From an uncultured Oceanobacter sp. (GTDB taxonomy: Bacteria > Pseudomonadota > Gammaproteobacteria > Pseudomonadales > Oceanobacteraceae), in the NCBI GenBank assembly GCA_913061185.1, contig CAJXTI010000017.1, forward strand, positions 1-60,956: a stretch of DNA of 60,956 nucleotides, written 5' to 3'. Under the pieces are notes generated by a model, which was not told where the DNA came from, did not search any database, and saw only the letters and a program-made list of their open reading frames with translations. A program made the position numbers and the translations under genes. Positions 44,513 through 53,520 of this stretch are shown here, piece by piece (the stretch's first letter is position 1; each line of letters starts with the position of its first letter).

Positions 44513-45240
44513 AGTACATTGCCAAAAGGAAGAGGCATCTCGATTGCTTGTACGACGAGAAGATTAAACCACCAATAGACGCTGAAAGTGCGAGAAATAG
44601 ATGGCAGCGTTTCAGTAGAAACAATAACTACAATTTATTGGTGGATACTCTACATGAAGAGCAGTACAGATTATGTGCATACACCGAACTACGTTTGGAA
44701 GAGCTTGGATTTGGCTTTCATGTCGAACACGTCAAACCCAAGAGCAAATATCCTTTGCAGACATTCGATTACCGCAATTTGGTACTATCCGCGCTGAGCT
44801 CAACGGATTTGGAGAATTTAAAAATCCAATATAATTCTGAGCCAATAAGTAGCTTTGGAGGCCACTCCAAACGTAGCCATTTTAATAAGAAACAATTTCT
44901 CTCTCCGTTACTAGCAAGAACCAAGCATAACTACCTTCTGTATTTGAACAACGGTAAAATAATACCAAATCCAATAAAATCACGCCGGTACCAGAAGAAG
45001 GCAAAATACACGATTGATTTGCTAAACCTTAACCACTCAATATTGGTCACACGGCGCAAGGAATGGATAGAGGAGTTGGATCAATTAATCGATCAGCATC
45101 TTGATGATGATATGTGCTTGACGTGTCTTGCCGGGATCGATCTCGAACCGACCGATGGCAAGCTCAGCAATTTCTTTACTGCCACCTGCCAACGTTTTGG
45201 CCCTGCAATCAGTAATCCTATTACCCGTCGTTATTACTGA
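44509..45240 (+). CDS. ptuB: PtuB-like HNH endonuclease (Septu defence)
   Basis: 243 residues of the TIGR02646-like HNH family. The HNH core is LCAYTELRLEELGFGFHVEHVKPKSKYP with Cys56, His71 and His74, and Asn90 in YRNLVLS. A second conserved block has LCLTCLAGIDLEPTDGKLSNFF. It begins at a GTG that overlaps ptuA by four bases (GTGA). A/T-richer codons than the flanking genes point to recent transfer. PtuB is the nuclease part activated by PtuA in phage defence. Confidence 0.82.
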   Translation: MKYIAKRKRHLDCLYDEKIKPPIDAESARNRWQRFSRNNNYNLLVDTLHEEQYRLCAYTELRLEELGFGFHVEHVKPKSKYPLQTFDYRNLVLSALSSTDLENLKIQYNSEPISSFGGHSKRSHFNKKQFLSPLLARTKHNYLLYLNNGKIIPNPIKSRRYQKKAKYTIDLLNLNHSILVTRRKEWIEELDQLIDQHLDDDMCLTCLAGIDLEPTDGKLSNFFTATCQRFGPAISNPITRRYY

Positions 45241-45254
45241 TCACATTCATTGCT

Positions 45255-45325
45255 CGTTCCCAGCATTCCTTCGTGGGAACGTGATACCTGCCAAAATCAA
45301 GGCATACCACGCCGGAGCGTGGGAG
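45255..45325. repeat. Intergenic GTTCCC...GGGAAC hairpin repeat
   Basis: CGTTCCCAGC, ATTCCTT, CGTGGGAACG (45255-45281) is a hairpin of the common gammaproteobacterial GTTCCCACGCT type. A degenerate second half, GCCGGAGCGTGGGAG, lies at 45311-45325. It may end both ptuB and dmpG transcripts but has no T tract. Confidence 0.55.
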
Positions 45326-45355
45326 CCAGTTGTTCAAAATCACCACCGAGCTGTA

Positions 45356-46414
45356 TTACAGCGCTTCCAGCGTTTTCTCTGCCAGCAAACCGCGTTCTTT
45401 CGCCATGGTCATGGCGGTGTCGATGATCATGTCTTCCTGACCACCAATCATCTTCTTGCGGCCCAGTTCGACCAGCACGTCGCGGGCGGGTACGCCGAAG
45501 CGTTCAGCGGCGCGTTTGGCGTGCAGCAGGAAGGTGGAGTAGACACCGGCGTAGCCTAGGGTGAGGGAGTCGCGGTCAACACGCACTGGCTGGTCCATCA
45601 GCGGCACGATAACGTCTTCGGCCAAGTCCATCAGTTGGAACAGGTCGGTGCCGGTTTTGGCACCCATGCGTTCAACCACGGCGACGAACACTTCCAGCGG
45701 GGTGTTGCCTGCGCCTGCGCCCATACCGGCAACGGAGGCGTCAATGCGGGTTGCTCCGGCTTCGACCGCAGCGATGGAGTTGGCGATGCCCATGCCCATG
45801 TTGTGGTGGCCATGGAAACCGATTTCGGTACCTGGCTCCAGCGCGTCACGCAGGGCTTCGATTCGTTCAGTCACGTCTTCCGGCAGCATAAAACCGGCGG
45901 AGTCGGTGATGTAAACGGTTTGGGCTCCGTAGGATTCCATCAGTTTGGCCTGTTTCACCAGACCCCTGGCGTTGTTGAGGTGCGCCATCATCAGGAATCC
46001 GGTGGTGTCCATGCCCAGTTCACGAGCACAGGCAATGTGCTGTGGTGAGGTGTCGGCTTCAGTGCAGTGGGTGGCCACGTGAACCGAGCGGGCACCTTCT
46101 TTGTAGGCACTTTTAAGTTCTTTCATAGTGCCCAGGCCAGGCAACAAGAGGACGGAGACTTTGGCGTTGATCACGGCGTTGGCAACGGCGTTAATGTATT
46201 CCTCGTTGGAGGCCATGGCAAAACCGTGCTGCAACGAGTTACCGCCAAGGCCAGCACCGTGGGTACATTGCAGGTACGGAATACCGGCGGCATCGAGGCC
46301 TTTGGCGACCTTGACCATTTCGGCCACAGAAATCTGTTCACGCTTGGCGTGCATACCGTCACGCAGACACATGTCGTGCAGGATGATGTTACGACCCTTT
46401 AAACGCTTGCTCAT
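45356..46414 (-). CDS. dmpG: 4-hydroxy-2-oxovalerate aldolase
   Basis: 352 residues of the DmpG/MhpE/BphI family. The N-terminal [15 protein letters not shown] has the metal-binding Asp19 and catalytic His22; [22 protein letters not shown] is the second metal site; the C-terminal communication domain ends LAEKTLEAL. It splits 4-hydroxy-2-oxovalerate into pyruvate and acetaldehyde and passes the aldehyde to DmpF through a channel. Four-base overlap with dmpF. Last gene of the meta-pathway operon. Confidence 0.95.
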   Translation of the reverse strand: MSKRLKGRNIILHDMCLRDGMHAKREQISVAEMVKVAKGLDAAGIPYLQCTHGAGLGGNSLQHGFAMASNEEYINAVANAVINAKVSVLLLPGLGTMKELKSAYKEGARSVHVATHCTEADTSPQHIACARELGMDTTGFLMMAHLNNARGLVKQAKLMESYGAQTVYITDSAGFMLPEDVTERIEALRDALEPGTEIGFHGHHNMGMGIANSIAAVEAGATRIDASVAGMGAGAGNTPLEVFVAVVERMGAKTGTDLFQLMDLAEDVIVPLMDQPVRVDRDSLTLGYAGVYSTFLLHAKRAAERFGVPARDVLVELGRKKMIGGQEDMIIDTAMTMAKERGLLAEKTLEAL

Positions 46415-47340
46415 TGAGTGGCCTCCATTTCGGACAGGTTGTATTCGCCCGCCAGCATTTTTTCGGCGAACATTTCCGCAGTTCGGGTACCGGCAGCGGT
46501 CATGATGTCGAGGTTTCCGGCGTAGGTTGGCAGGTAGTCGCCCAGGCCAGCGACTTCCATAAACACGGCAACACGATGGCCTTGTGGCACTTCGTCGAAG
46601 ACCGGGCCGTTCACCAGGCGGTAACCCGGCACGTACTTCTGCACTTCTTTGATCATGTTCAGCACCGATTCGGTAATCGCGGCTTCGTTTGGTTTGTCTT
46701 CTGTCAGGCAGTAAATGGTGTTGCGCATGATCATCGGCGGCTCAGCCGGGTTGATGATGCACAGCGCCTTGCCTTTTTTGGCACCGCCCACTTTTTCGAT
46801 GGCGTTGGAGGTGGTGTAGGTAAACTCGTCCAGGTTGGCGCGGGTGCCCGGGCCAACCGATTTGGACGACAGCGAGGCAATGATCTCGGCGTATTCCACA
46901 TCCTGAATCTGCGACACGGCGTTCACAATCGGAATCGTGGCCTGACCGGCACAGGAGATCATGTTGACGTTCTTTTCGGCGCGCTCGGCGTGTTCTTTCA
47001 GGTTCACTGGCGGAACGCACAATGGGCCAATCGCCGCTGGCGTCAGGTCAATCATCAGTACACCCAGCGCGTTCAGCTTGCGCGAGTTTTCTGCATGCAC
47101 GTAGGCCGAGGTGGCGTCGAAGGCGATCTGGATGTCATCGTCCAGTACATGGGGCAGCAGGCCGTCAACACCCAGGTGGGTGGTTTTCAGGCCCATGGCG
47201 GCGGCACGTTTGAGGCCTTCGGATTCCGGGTCGATGCCCACCATCCAGACCGGTTCCAGTACTTCACTGCGCTGGATTTTATAGATCAGGTCAGTGCCGA
47301 TGTTGCCGGAGCCGATCAGGGCACATTTGATTTTTTTCAT
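46411..47340 (-). CDS. dmpF: Acetaldehyde dehydrogenase (acylating)
   Basis: 309 residues. The NAD fold begins [19 protein letters not shown]; the acyl-accepting nucleophile is Cys130 in [14 protein letters not shown]. It turns acetaldehyde, NAD and CoA into acetyl-CoA in complex with DmpG. Overlaps dmpG and dmpI by four bases each, consistent with tight coupling. Confidence 0.95.
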   Translation of the reverse strand: MKKIKCALIGSGNIGTDLIYKIQRSEVLEPVWMVGIDPESEGLKRAAAMGLKTTHLGVDGLLPHVLDDDIQIAFDATSAYVHAENSRKLNALGVLMIDLTPAAIGPLCVPPVNLKEHAERAEKNVNMISCAGQATIPIVNAVSQIQDVEYAEIIASLSSKSVGPGTRANLDEFTYTTSNAIEKVGGAKKGKALCIINPAEPPMIMRNTIYCLTEDKPNEAAITESVLNMIKEVQKYVPGYRLVNGPVFDEVPQGHRVAVFMEVAGLGDYLPTYAGNLDIMTAAGTRTAEMFAEKMLAGEYNLSEMEATQ

Positions 47341-47570
47341 AGTGGTTGCGCTCCTTCTCCGCTGCTCTGTGCCGCAGCCGCCTGATCGGATGCCCGACCG
47401 GCTTTACCGGCGACAAAAAATTCACCGTTTTTGTGTTCAGTAATCAGGATGCGTACGGTGCTGGCGTTACAATCCAGCGCCTCACAACAGGCGGAGGTGA
47501 CCTTTTCAGCCAGGCGGGCCTTGTCTTCGAGAGAGCGGCCTTCCAGCATGTGCATTTCGATAATGGGCAT
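47337..47570 (-). CDS. dmpI: 4-oxalocrotonate tautomerase
   Basis: 77 residues. The mature protein starts with the catalytic proline after Met removal ([34 protein letters not shown]). Arg in [10 protein letters not shown] matches the active-site region. It isomerises 2-hydroxymuconate to the keto form. It is 15 residues longer than the usual 62-63, with a low-complexity tail ([14 protein letters not shown]). Confidence 0.92.
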   Translation of the reverse strand: MPIIEMHMLEGRSLEDKARLAEKVTSACCEALDCNASTVRILITEHKNGEFFVAGKAGRASDQAAAAQSSGEGAQPL

Positions 47571-47588
47571 TTGTGTAGTCTCTTGTTG

Positions 47589-48389
47589 TTATGCAGTGAA
47601 GGACACCGATACGGAGCCGAGTTCCTGGAAGCGCGCCGAGATGTAGTCCCCCGGTGCCACCGCGGTAGCGGCAGTGATGCCGCCACTCATCACGAAGCTG
47701 CCTTTCGGCAGGGTTTCGCCCAGCTGATGGAGGATGTTCACCAGCATGGCGACGGCTTCTGCCGGGTTGTTCATCACTGCGGCACCGGCACCCATTTCGA
47801 CGATTTCACCGTTTTTTTCCATCACCACACCGAGGGTGCGCAAATCCAAATCAGCCGCATAACGGGGGCGGCCACCACCGACAAAGCGCGCCGAGGAACC
47901 GTTGTCGGCAATCACGCTTTGTAGGTCGAAGCTGAATTTCTGAAACCGGGAGTCGATGATTTCAATTGCGGGCAGTACGTAGTCGGTGGCGGCTAACACC
48001 TGTTCGGCAGTGCAGTTCGGGCCTTCGAGATCCTGCGATGTAACGAAGGCAATTTCACATTCCGCCCTAGGGTGAACCAGCTCGGATACCGAGATCGTAC
48101 TGTTTTCCGGCACCGCCATTTTATCGGTCAGGAAGCCGATGGACGGCACTTCCACACCCATTTGCTTCATCTTGGCCTTGGAGGTCAGACCCGCTTTCCA
48201 GCCCACCAGTTTATGGCCCTGGGCGATAAAACGCTGACGCAAGGCGGTTTGCACGGCATAGCCATCGTCCATGGTCATGGCCGGATATTCGTCGGTCAGT
48301 TTCGGAATGGCGTAAGCACGGGTTTGAGCACCTTCAATACGCTCGCACAGGCGTACGATGTCTTCACGAGTCAGGGTAATGTCTTTCAT
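47589..48389 (-). CDS. dmpH: 4-oxalocrotonate decarboxylase
   Basis: 266 residues, a paralogue of dmpE next door (fumarylacetoacetate hydrolase-like fold). Motifs include VGWKAGLTSKAKMKQMGVEVPSIGFLTD, HPRAECEIAFV with the metal-binding acidic residues, and GAAVMNNPAEAVAMLVN. It removes CO2 from 2-oxo-3-hexenedioate and forms a complex with DmpE. It overlaps dmpE by four bases. Confidence 0.93.
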   Translation of the reverse strand: MKDITLTREDIVRLCERIEGAQTRAYAIPKLTDEYPAMTMDDGYAVQTALRQRFIAQGHKLVGWKAGLTSKAKMKQMGVEVPSIGFLTDKMAVPENSTISVSELVHPRAECEIAFVTSQDLEGPNCTAEQVLAATDYVLPAIEIIDSRFQKFSFDLQSVIADNGSSARFVGGGRPRYAADLDLRTLGVVMEKNGEIVEMGAGAAVMNNPAEAVAMLVNILHQLGETLPKGSFVMSGGITAATAVAPGDYISARFQELGSVSVSFTA

Positions 48390-49228
48390 GCCTGGTTCTC
48401 CTGTGAAGTAGTCTGGGCCTTTCTTTGTACTGCCGTGTGGCCTTGGAACGACACACTGCAGGAACCTAGCCCGCCAACCGTACAGGTCAGCGTGTCGCCA
48501 TTTTCAATCGGTACCAATTGCGATTGGGAGCCGGACAGAATTACTTCACCGGCCTTGAACGGGATACCCAAGGTGCCCAGAGTATTCGCCAGCCAGGCCA
48601 CCGCATTCACGGGAGAACCCTGTACCGCAGCACCGGTTGAGGTGGAGAGTAATTCACCGTTTTTTTCCAGCACCATGCCCGCCAGCGTCAGGTCGAGTTT
48701 TTTCGGATCACCTCGGGTTTCACCCAGTACGTACACGCCACAAGAGGCGTTGTCGGCGACGGTGTCTTGAATCTTGATTTTCCAGTTGTCGATACGGGAA
48801 TCGACAATCTCGAAACATGGCACCACATAATCGGTAGCACGGATGACGTCCATAGCGGTGATACCGGGGCCTTGCAGATCTTCTTTCAGGATAAACGCCA
48901 GTTCCGCTTCGGCCTTCGGCTGGATCAGTTCATCCAGATTCATGGTATCGCCTTCGGCGTAAATCATGTTCGAGGTCAGCTGGCCAAAGTCCGGTTGAAA
49001 CACGCCGAGAAAATCTTGTACTGGCTTGCTGGTGACGCCGATTTTTTTACCGACAACGCTTTCACCCGCATCCAGTCGACACTGAATAAAACGTTGCTGG
49101 ATGCGGTAGGCGTCTTCCAGACTGATGTCTGGAAACTGTTCGGTAAAGGGTACCAGCGTGGTCTGGCTGACGAACGCGTTGTACAGTTCGTCGCCCAGCT
49201 GGTTGATCAATTCATTATTCATAGCCAT
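48386..49228 (-). CDS. dmpE: 2-oxopent-4-enoate hydratase
   Basis: 280 residues from the ATG at 49228 (MAMNNELINQL), with GGGGTG upstream; nearby ATGs at 49237 and 49222 are also possible. VVGKKIGVTSKPVQDFLGVFQPDFGQLTSNMIY, QPKAEAELAFIL and GAAVQGSPVNAVAWLAN mark the hydratase. It adds water to give 4-hydroxy-2-oxovalerate. 12 bases after dmpC. Confidence 0.93.
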   Translation of the reverse strand: MAMNNELINQLGDELYNAFVSQTTLVPFTEQFPDISLEDAYRIQQRFIQCRLDAGESVVGKKIGVTSKPVQDFLGVFQPDFGQLTSNMIYAEGDTMNLDELIQPKAEAELAFILKEDLQGPGITAMDVIRATDYVVPCFEIVDSRIDNWKIKIQDTVADNASCGVYVLGETRGDPKKLDLTLAGMVLEKNGELLSTSTGAAVQGSPVNAVAWLANTLGTLGIPFKAGEVILSGSQSQLVPIENGDTLTCTVGGLGSCSVSFQGHTAVQRKAQTTSQENQA

Positions 49229-49240
49229 GGTCAGCACCCC

Positions 49241-50701
49241 TTACAGTTTGATGCAGACGTTGCGCAGTTCGGTGTAGAACTCCAGCGAGTGCACCCCACC
49301 TTCGCGGCCAATACCGGATTGTTTCGAGCCACCGAAGGCAGTACGCAGGTCACGCAGGAACCAGGAGTTGATCCAGGTGATACCGACATCGATACGACCG
49401 GCCATGCGGTGAGCACGGGTCAGGTTGGTGGTCCAGAGGGTGGTAGAGAGGCCGTATTCGTTATCGTTGGCCTTGGCCACTACCTCGTCTTCGCTGTCGA
49501 ACGGGCTGATATGGCAGCAAGGGCCAAAGATTTCTTCACGTACCACCGAGGCCGTTTCTGGCAGGCCAGTCCAGATGGTCGGCTGCACCCAGTTACCTTC
49601 AGCCAGATCGGCTGGCATCTCTGGCACGCCTCCGCCAGTCACCACGGTGGCACCTTCAGCAACGGCTTTTTGGTAATACGACAACACCTTGTGCTGGTGC
49701 TCGCGACTGATCAGCGGGCCGTAGTTAGTGCCTTTGATTTCCGGGCGACCAAACTGCACGGCTTCGGCTTTTTCTTTCAGCGCAGCGACAAATTTGTCGA
49801 AAACAGGACGTTCAACGTACACCCGCTCAGTCCCCAGACACACCTGACCGGTATTCAGGAAAGCCGACCGGAAAATGCCGTTGACGGCGTCGTCAAAATC
49901 GGCATCGGCAAACACGATACCGGCGTTTTTACCGCCCATCTCGAACGACACATCGCGGGTGCCTTCGGCAGCGGCTTTCATAATAGCGGTGCCGGTGCGG
50001 GTTTCACCGGTAAAGGTAATGGCGTCAACGCCCTGGTGTTGGGTCACGAATTCACCGGCAGAGGCCGGGCCAAATCCGTTGACGACGTTGTACACGCCTT
50101 TGGGGATGCCGACCTTGTTCATCACTTCGCCCAGTAACGCGGCGGTGAACGGGGTTTCTTCCGACGGTTTTAATACCACGGTGTTGCCACACGCCAGTGC
50201 CGGGCCGACTTTCCAGGTCATCAGCAGGAAAGGCGCATTCCAGGGGGAAATCACACCAATCACGCCTTTAGGCACTCGCAGGGCGTAGTTCAGCGCGCCG
50301 CGACCATCCGGGGTATCGAGCATGAAGGATTCGGTCGGCACGTTTTTGATAACGTCGGCAAACACCTTGAAGTTGGCGGCACCACGGGGAATAAATACGT
50401 GTTTCATGACGTGTTCGGGCTGGCCGGTGTCTTCCATCTCGGCCGCCACAAAGTCGTCGAAACGGCGAGTTATTTCATCCGCAACGCCATACAGCAGCTC
50501 AACACGCTGATCCTGGTTCAGCGAACCCCACTCGCCATGCAGCGCAGCACGGGCGGCCTTAACCGCAGCATCCACGTCTGCCCGGGTGGCTTCGGCAATG
50601 CTGGCAATGACGCTGTTGTCTACCGGGGAACGCTTGTCGAAGCGGATGCCGGAACTGGCTGGCAGGAAAGACCCGTTAATAAAGTTTTCAATCTGGTGCA
50701 T
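49241..50701 (-). CDS. dmpC: 2-hydroxymuconic semialdehyde dehydrogenase
   Basis: 486 residues of the aldehyde dehydrogenase superfamily. The catalytic cysteine is in LNTGQVCLGTERVYVERP, the general-base region in SFEMGGKNAGIVFADADF, and cofactor-binding in GVISPWNAPFLLMTWKVGPALACGNTVVLKPSEETP. The N terminus MHQIENFINGSF fits the DmpC/XylG group. It oxidises the ring-cleavage product to 2-hydroxymuconate, the first step of the oxalocrotonate branch. First gene of the operon dmpC-E-H-I-F-G. Confidence 0.93.
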   Translation of the reverse strand: MHQIENFINGSFLPASSGIRFDKRSPVDNSVIASIAEATRADVDAAVKAARAALHGEWGSLNQDQRVELLYGVADEITRRFDDFVAAEMEDTGQPEHVMKHVFIPRGAANFKVFADVIKNVPTESFMLDTPDGRGALNYALRVPKGVIGVISPWNAPFLLMTWKVGPALACGNTVVLKPSEETPFTAALLGEVMNKVGIPKGVYNVVNGFGPASAGEFVTQHQGVDAITFTGETRTGTAIMKAAAEGTRDVSFEMGGKNAGIVFADADFDDAVNGIFRSAFLNTGQVCLGTERVYVERPVFDKFVAALKEKAEAVQFGRPEIKGTNYGPLISREHQHKVLSYYQKAVAEGATVVTGGGVPEMPADLAEGNWVQPTIWTGLPETASVVREEIFGPCCHISPFDSEDEVVAKANDNEYGLSTTLWTTNLTRAHRMAGRIDVGITWINSWFLRDLRTAFGGSKQSGIGREGGVHSLEFYTELRNVCIKL

Positions 50702-51076
50702 AAACCAAACCCTCGATCTTTTTTAATTAGATTTATCCAGCGGAGCACTGGTCGACCGTGAAAGTTGAAGGTTAGTAAATACATTACATACCATCTAATA
50801 CTATTTTTTAGCCATCTCGATACCTTAGTGGTATCGGAAAATCCGATACCAGCCTGTTAATTGATGCTTTATGATCGCGGTCTAAAACGAACAAGCCCCA
50901 TTCCATCAGGCCTGTAGAGCAGATACTGACGCCACCGATGTGCTGTATAACGGTATATCAATATCCCGAATCTGGCCCCAAGGCGGCCTCTGGCCAGTGG
51001 TAGCATCATCAGGTCACATCTATAAATAACTGCGCTCGAAATAACAGCGCTCAAATACACAACCAAAGGTCATGTT
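50702..51076. other. Divergent intergenic region dmpC / heme-binding-like gene
   Basis: No gene seen. The A/T-rich part next to dmpC should hold the operon promoter. A strong operator-like palindrome set is at 50818-50850. Confidence 0.5.
50818..50850. promoter_or_regulatory. Operator-like palindromes upstream of dmpC
   Basis: CGATACC (50818-50824), GGTATCGGA (50830-50838), AAA, TCCGATACC (50842-50850). The last two form a perfect inverted repeat with 9-bp arms and three-base spacer; the first is an extra half-site. About 120-150 bases upstream of dmpC. The regulator is not in this window. Confidence 0.6.
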
Positions 51077-51496
51077 ATGAATCCGATCAACTGCAAACAG
51101 GCCCGCGAGATTCTGGATCGCGCGGTCGAAAAAGCCGAAAGTATGGATCTGCGTATCTGTGTCGCTGTTGCCGACAGTGGTGCCAATATCGTTGGTTTCT
51201 TGCGTATGGACAGAGCCTTTCTTGGCTCAGCGGATGTCAGTCAGCGTAAAGCCAAAACCGCTGTTTTGTTTCAATGCCCGACCGATGTCTTCGGCACGGT
51301 GATCGAGCAGGAAAAGCTGATTGGTATGGATCAGGTCGGCGGCGGTTTGATGGCGTTTGGCGGCGGCCTGCCAATGATGATCAACGGCGAATTGATCGGT
51401 GCCGTGGGGGTATCCGGTGCCACGGCCGCACAAGACAAGGAAGTTGCGGCTTACGCCATGGCGGCCGTAATGGAGCTGGCGGACTCAGCCCGATAA
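51077..51496 (+). CDS. GlcG/HbpS family (DUF336) protein
   Basis: 139 residues. The family pattern is AREILDRAVEKAESMDLRICVAVADSGANIVGFLRMDRAFLGSADVSQRKAKTAV, then GGGLMAFGGGLPMMINGELIGAVGVSGATAAQDKEVAAYA. These small proteins bind heme or cobalamin in some species and are often beside degradation operons as single genes. It diverges from the meta-pathway operon and may share its operator. Confidence 0.88.
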   Translation: MNPINCKQAREILDRAVEKAESMDLRICVAVADSGANIVGFLRMDRAFLGSADVSQRKAKTAVLFQCPTDVFGTVIEQEKLIGMDQVGGGLMAFGGGLPMMINGELIGAVGVSGATAAQDKEVAAYAMAAVMELADSAR

Positions 51497-51510
51497 CATC
51501 GTCGGGGCAT

Positions 51511-51957
51511 TCAGCCTTTTGGCGGCAGAGGATGTATCGGCGGGATAATGTAGGAATTCAACAGTAGCTTGCCGTAGACCACGCCTCTCAAGGTGATCAT
51601 CTGGTCGGCGATCTGGTTGAGTTTGTCGGCAGGGCCTTGTACCAGAATAATGGACAGGGTGTTGGTGTGGGTCAGGTTGACGTTCAGGTTGCTGATCACT
51701 TCGTCAATGTATTGAAACTGCAAGTCGTGCAAACGCTTTTGCAGCCCCGGTATCGCGTGGTTGTAAACCAGATTGACGGTGCCGGTCATAACATCACTAC
51801 CCTGCTGGGCGCGATGGTCGTTGATTTGATGATTGATCATGTCGCAGATGGCTTGTGAACGGCTTTCAAAGCCCCGTTCGCTCACCATCTGATCCAGGCC
51901 GTCGAGCAGGCTCTCGGGCATGGAGATGCTGATTCGGCTGATTTTTTCTTTGCTCAT
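51511..51957 (-). CDS. NikR-like ribbon-helix-helix regulator without nickel ligands
   Basis: 148 residues from 51957 (MSKEKISRISISMPESLLDGLDQM; AAGGA upstream). An N-terminal ribbon-helix-helix is followed by an ACT-like domain ending ITLRGVVYGKL, as in NikR. In E. coli NikR nickel is held by His76, His87, His89 and Cys95; here the matching LHVHINHDDC stretch reads LNVNLTHTNT, so both histidines and the cysteine are changed. It should be a DNA-binding tetramer that senses something other than nickel. It is the last gene behind glnT (gap 60 bases). Confidence 0.8.
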   Translation of the reverse strand: MSKEKISRISISMPESLLDGLDQMVSERGFESRSQAICDMINHQINDHRAQQGSDVMTGTVNLVYNHAIPGLQKRLHDLQFQYIDEVISNLNVNLTHTNTLSIILVQGPADKLNQIADQMITLRGVVYGKLLLNSYIIPPIHPLPPKG

Positions 51958-52017
51958 GGTTTGTCCTTGCAAGCAGTATCCGTGATATTGGGGTGGCGTT
52001 TGCCACCCCTTTCAGAC

Positions 52018-53388
52018 TCAGAACAAGTGGCTGTAACGTTCGATTTCCCAAGTGCTCACGGCGGTATGGTACTCGTTCCACTCGGCTCGCTTGTAACGAA
52101 TAAATTCGTTTTTCAACGCCTTGCCTAACACCTGCTCAACAAACGGGTCGTCTTCAAACGCCTGAATTGCCTCATCCAGGGTACGTGGCAAAAAGCCGAT
52201 ACCCAGTTCTTCACGCTCGGTCTCGGTCAGCTCGTAGAGATTACGTTCTTGTGGCTTGCCGGGATCCAGTGCTTCGCGAATACCTTCCAGCCCGGCTGCC
52301 AGCGCCAGTGCCGCCGCCAGGTACGGGTTCACCGCGCCGTCGGCATTGCGGGATTCACAACGGCCCCCCCCCATTGGCACCCGTACTGAATTGGTGCGGT
52401 TGTTGGAACCAAAGGAATTAAATACCGGTGCCCAGGTGAAGTACGGCATATCGCCCTGGCGCACCAGGCGCTTGTAGGAATTAACCGTCGGTGCAAAAGC
52501 CGCACAGAGCGCCGGGCCGTGTTTGAGAATACCGGCAATAAAGTGGTAACCCAATTGGGTCAGGCCCAGGCCATGGGGGTCTTCTTCCGGGGTGCACTGG
52601 AACAGGTTTTCCCCCGTCTCCAGATCGTACAGAGACATATTGAAGTGAGCGCCGGTACCGGTTTTGTTGGAAAACGGCTTGGGCATAAACGTCGCCAGCA
52701 GATCTTCCTGTTTGGCGTACTCTTTCGCCATCATTTTGAGGAAGGTAAAGCGGTCGCAACTGGTGACGGCATCGGCATAGTTAAAGTCGAATTCGAACTG
52801 GCCGTTGGCGTCTTCATGGTCAAAGGAGTAAAGGCCCCAACCCAGATCATCAATACTGGTGGCCATTTTATCGAGCCACTTGAAGTTACTGAGAAAAGCA
52901 CGGGTGTCGTAGCAAGGCTTTTTCAGCTTGTCATCCGGATCCGGGATGACCAGAGTGCCATCGGCATTTTTCTTGAGCAGATACACTTCAGCTTCGATGC
53001 CAAGGTTCATGCCGTAACCGAGTTTTTTGGCGTCTTCCAGTACCGACTTCAGCAGCACCCGGGTACTGAGCAGGTAAGGTTCGCCATACAGGGTATTATC
53101 GGCAGGCATCCAGGCAATTTCCGGCTGCCAGGGCATCTGGATAATATGATCAAGATCCGGCACCGAGGCGATCTCGTCGTCATTCGGTGCCTGACCCAGT
53201 CCATCCAGGGCATAGCCGGTGTAAAGCTCCGAACCATGCGCCATATGCGCCAGATGAGACAGCGGTACCACCTTGCCCTTGGGGATACCGTGAATATCGA
53301 CATAGGTACCCATGCAGTACTTCACGCCCTTGCTTTTCAGCTCAGCCTGAATGATTTTTATCTGCTCATCGGATTTGTATTCAATCAT
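52018..53388 (-). CDS. glnT: GlnT-type glutamine synthetase-like ligase
   Basis: 456 residues. GS-fold motifs are [84 protein letters not shown] and [27 protein letters not shown]. This is the GlnT group, some members of which are gamma-glutamylmethylamide synthetases or act on other amines instead of ammonia. It lies with a creatininase-family hydrolase and an ABC ATPase, so amine or amide scavenging is a reasonable guess. Confidence 0.85.
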   Translation of the reverse strand: MIEYKSDEQIKIIQAELKSKGVKYCMGTYVDIHGIPKGKVVPLSHLAHMAHGSELYTGYALDGLGQAPNDDEIASVPDLDHIIQMPWQPEIAWMPADNTLYGEPYLLSTRVLLKSVLEDAKKLGYGMNLGIEAEVYLLKKNADGTLVIPDPDDKLKKPCYDTRAFLSNFKWLDKMATSIDDLGWGLYSFDHEDANGQFEFDFNYADAVTSCDRFTFLKMMAKEYAKQEDLLATFMPKPFSNKTGTGAHFNMSLYDLETGENLFQCTPEEDPHGLGLTQLGYHFIAGILKHGPALCAAFAPTVNSYKRLVRQGDMPYFTWAPVFNSFGSNNRTNSVRVPMGGGRCESRNADGAVNPYLAAALALAAGLEGIREALDPGKPQERNLYELTETEREELGIGFLPRTLDEAIQAFEDDPFVEQVLGKALKNEFIRYKRAEWNEYHTAVSTWEIERYSHLF

Positions 53389-53520
53389 GTTACTAGCCTT
53401 CTTAACGGATGATATTAGCCCGGCGGAGCCGTTAGGGCGGCTAGCCTGAATTATCTGCCGGGCGTTGGTAACACCGGAGCAAGGTGACGGACGGAACCGT
53501 TGCCTGCTTTCCGGTTTTCT

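Noticed and set aside
36169..45240. Prophage or integrative element
   Set aside because: No integrase, transposase, tRNA target or structural phage genes, and no flanking direct repeats at the island edges that I could find.
46414..47385. 323-codon forward frame, and similar ones at 48767-50137 and 56540-58045
   Set aside because: They mirror dmpF, dmpC and the TonB receptor, all of which have clear catalytic or family motifs. No independent support.
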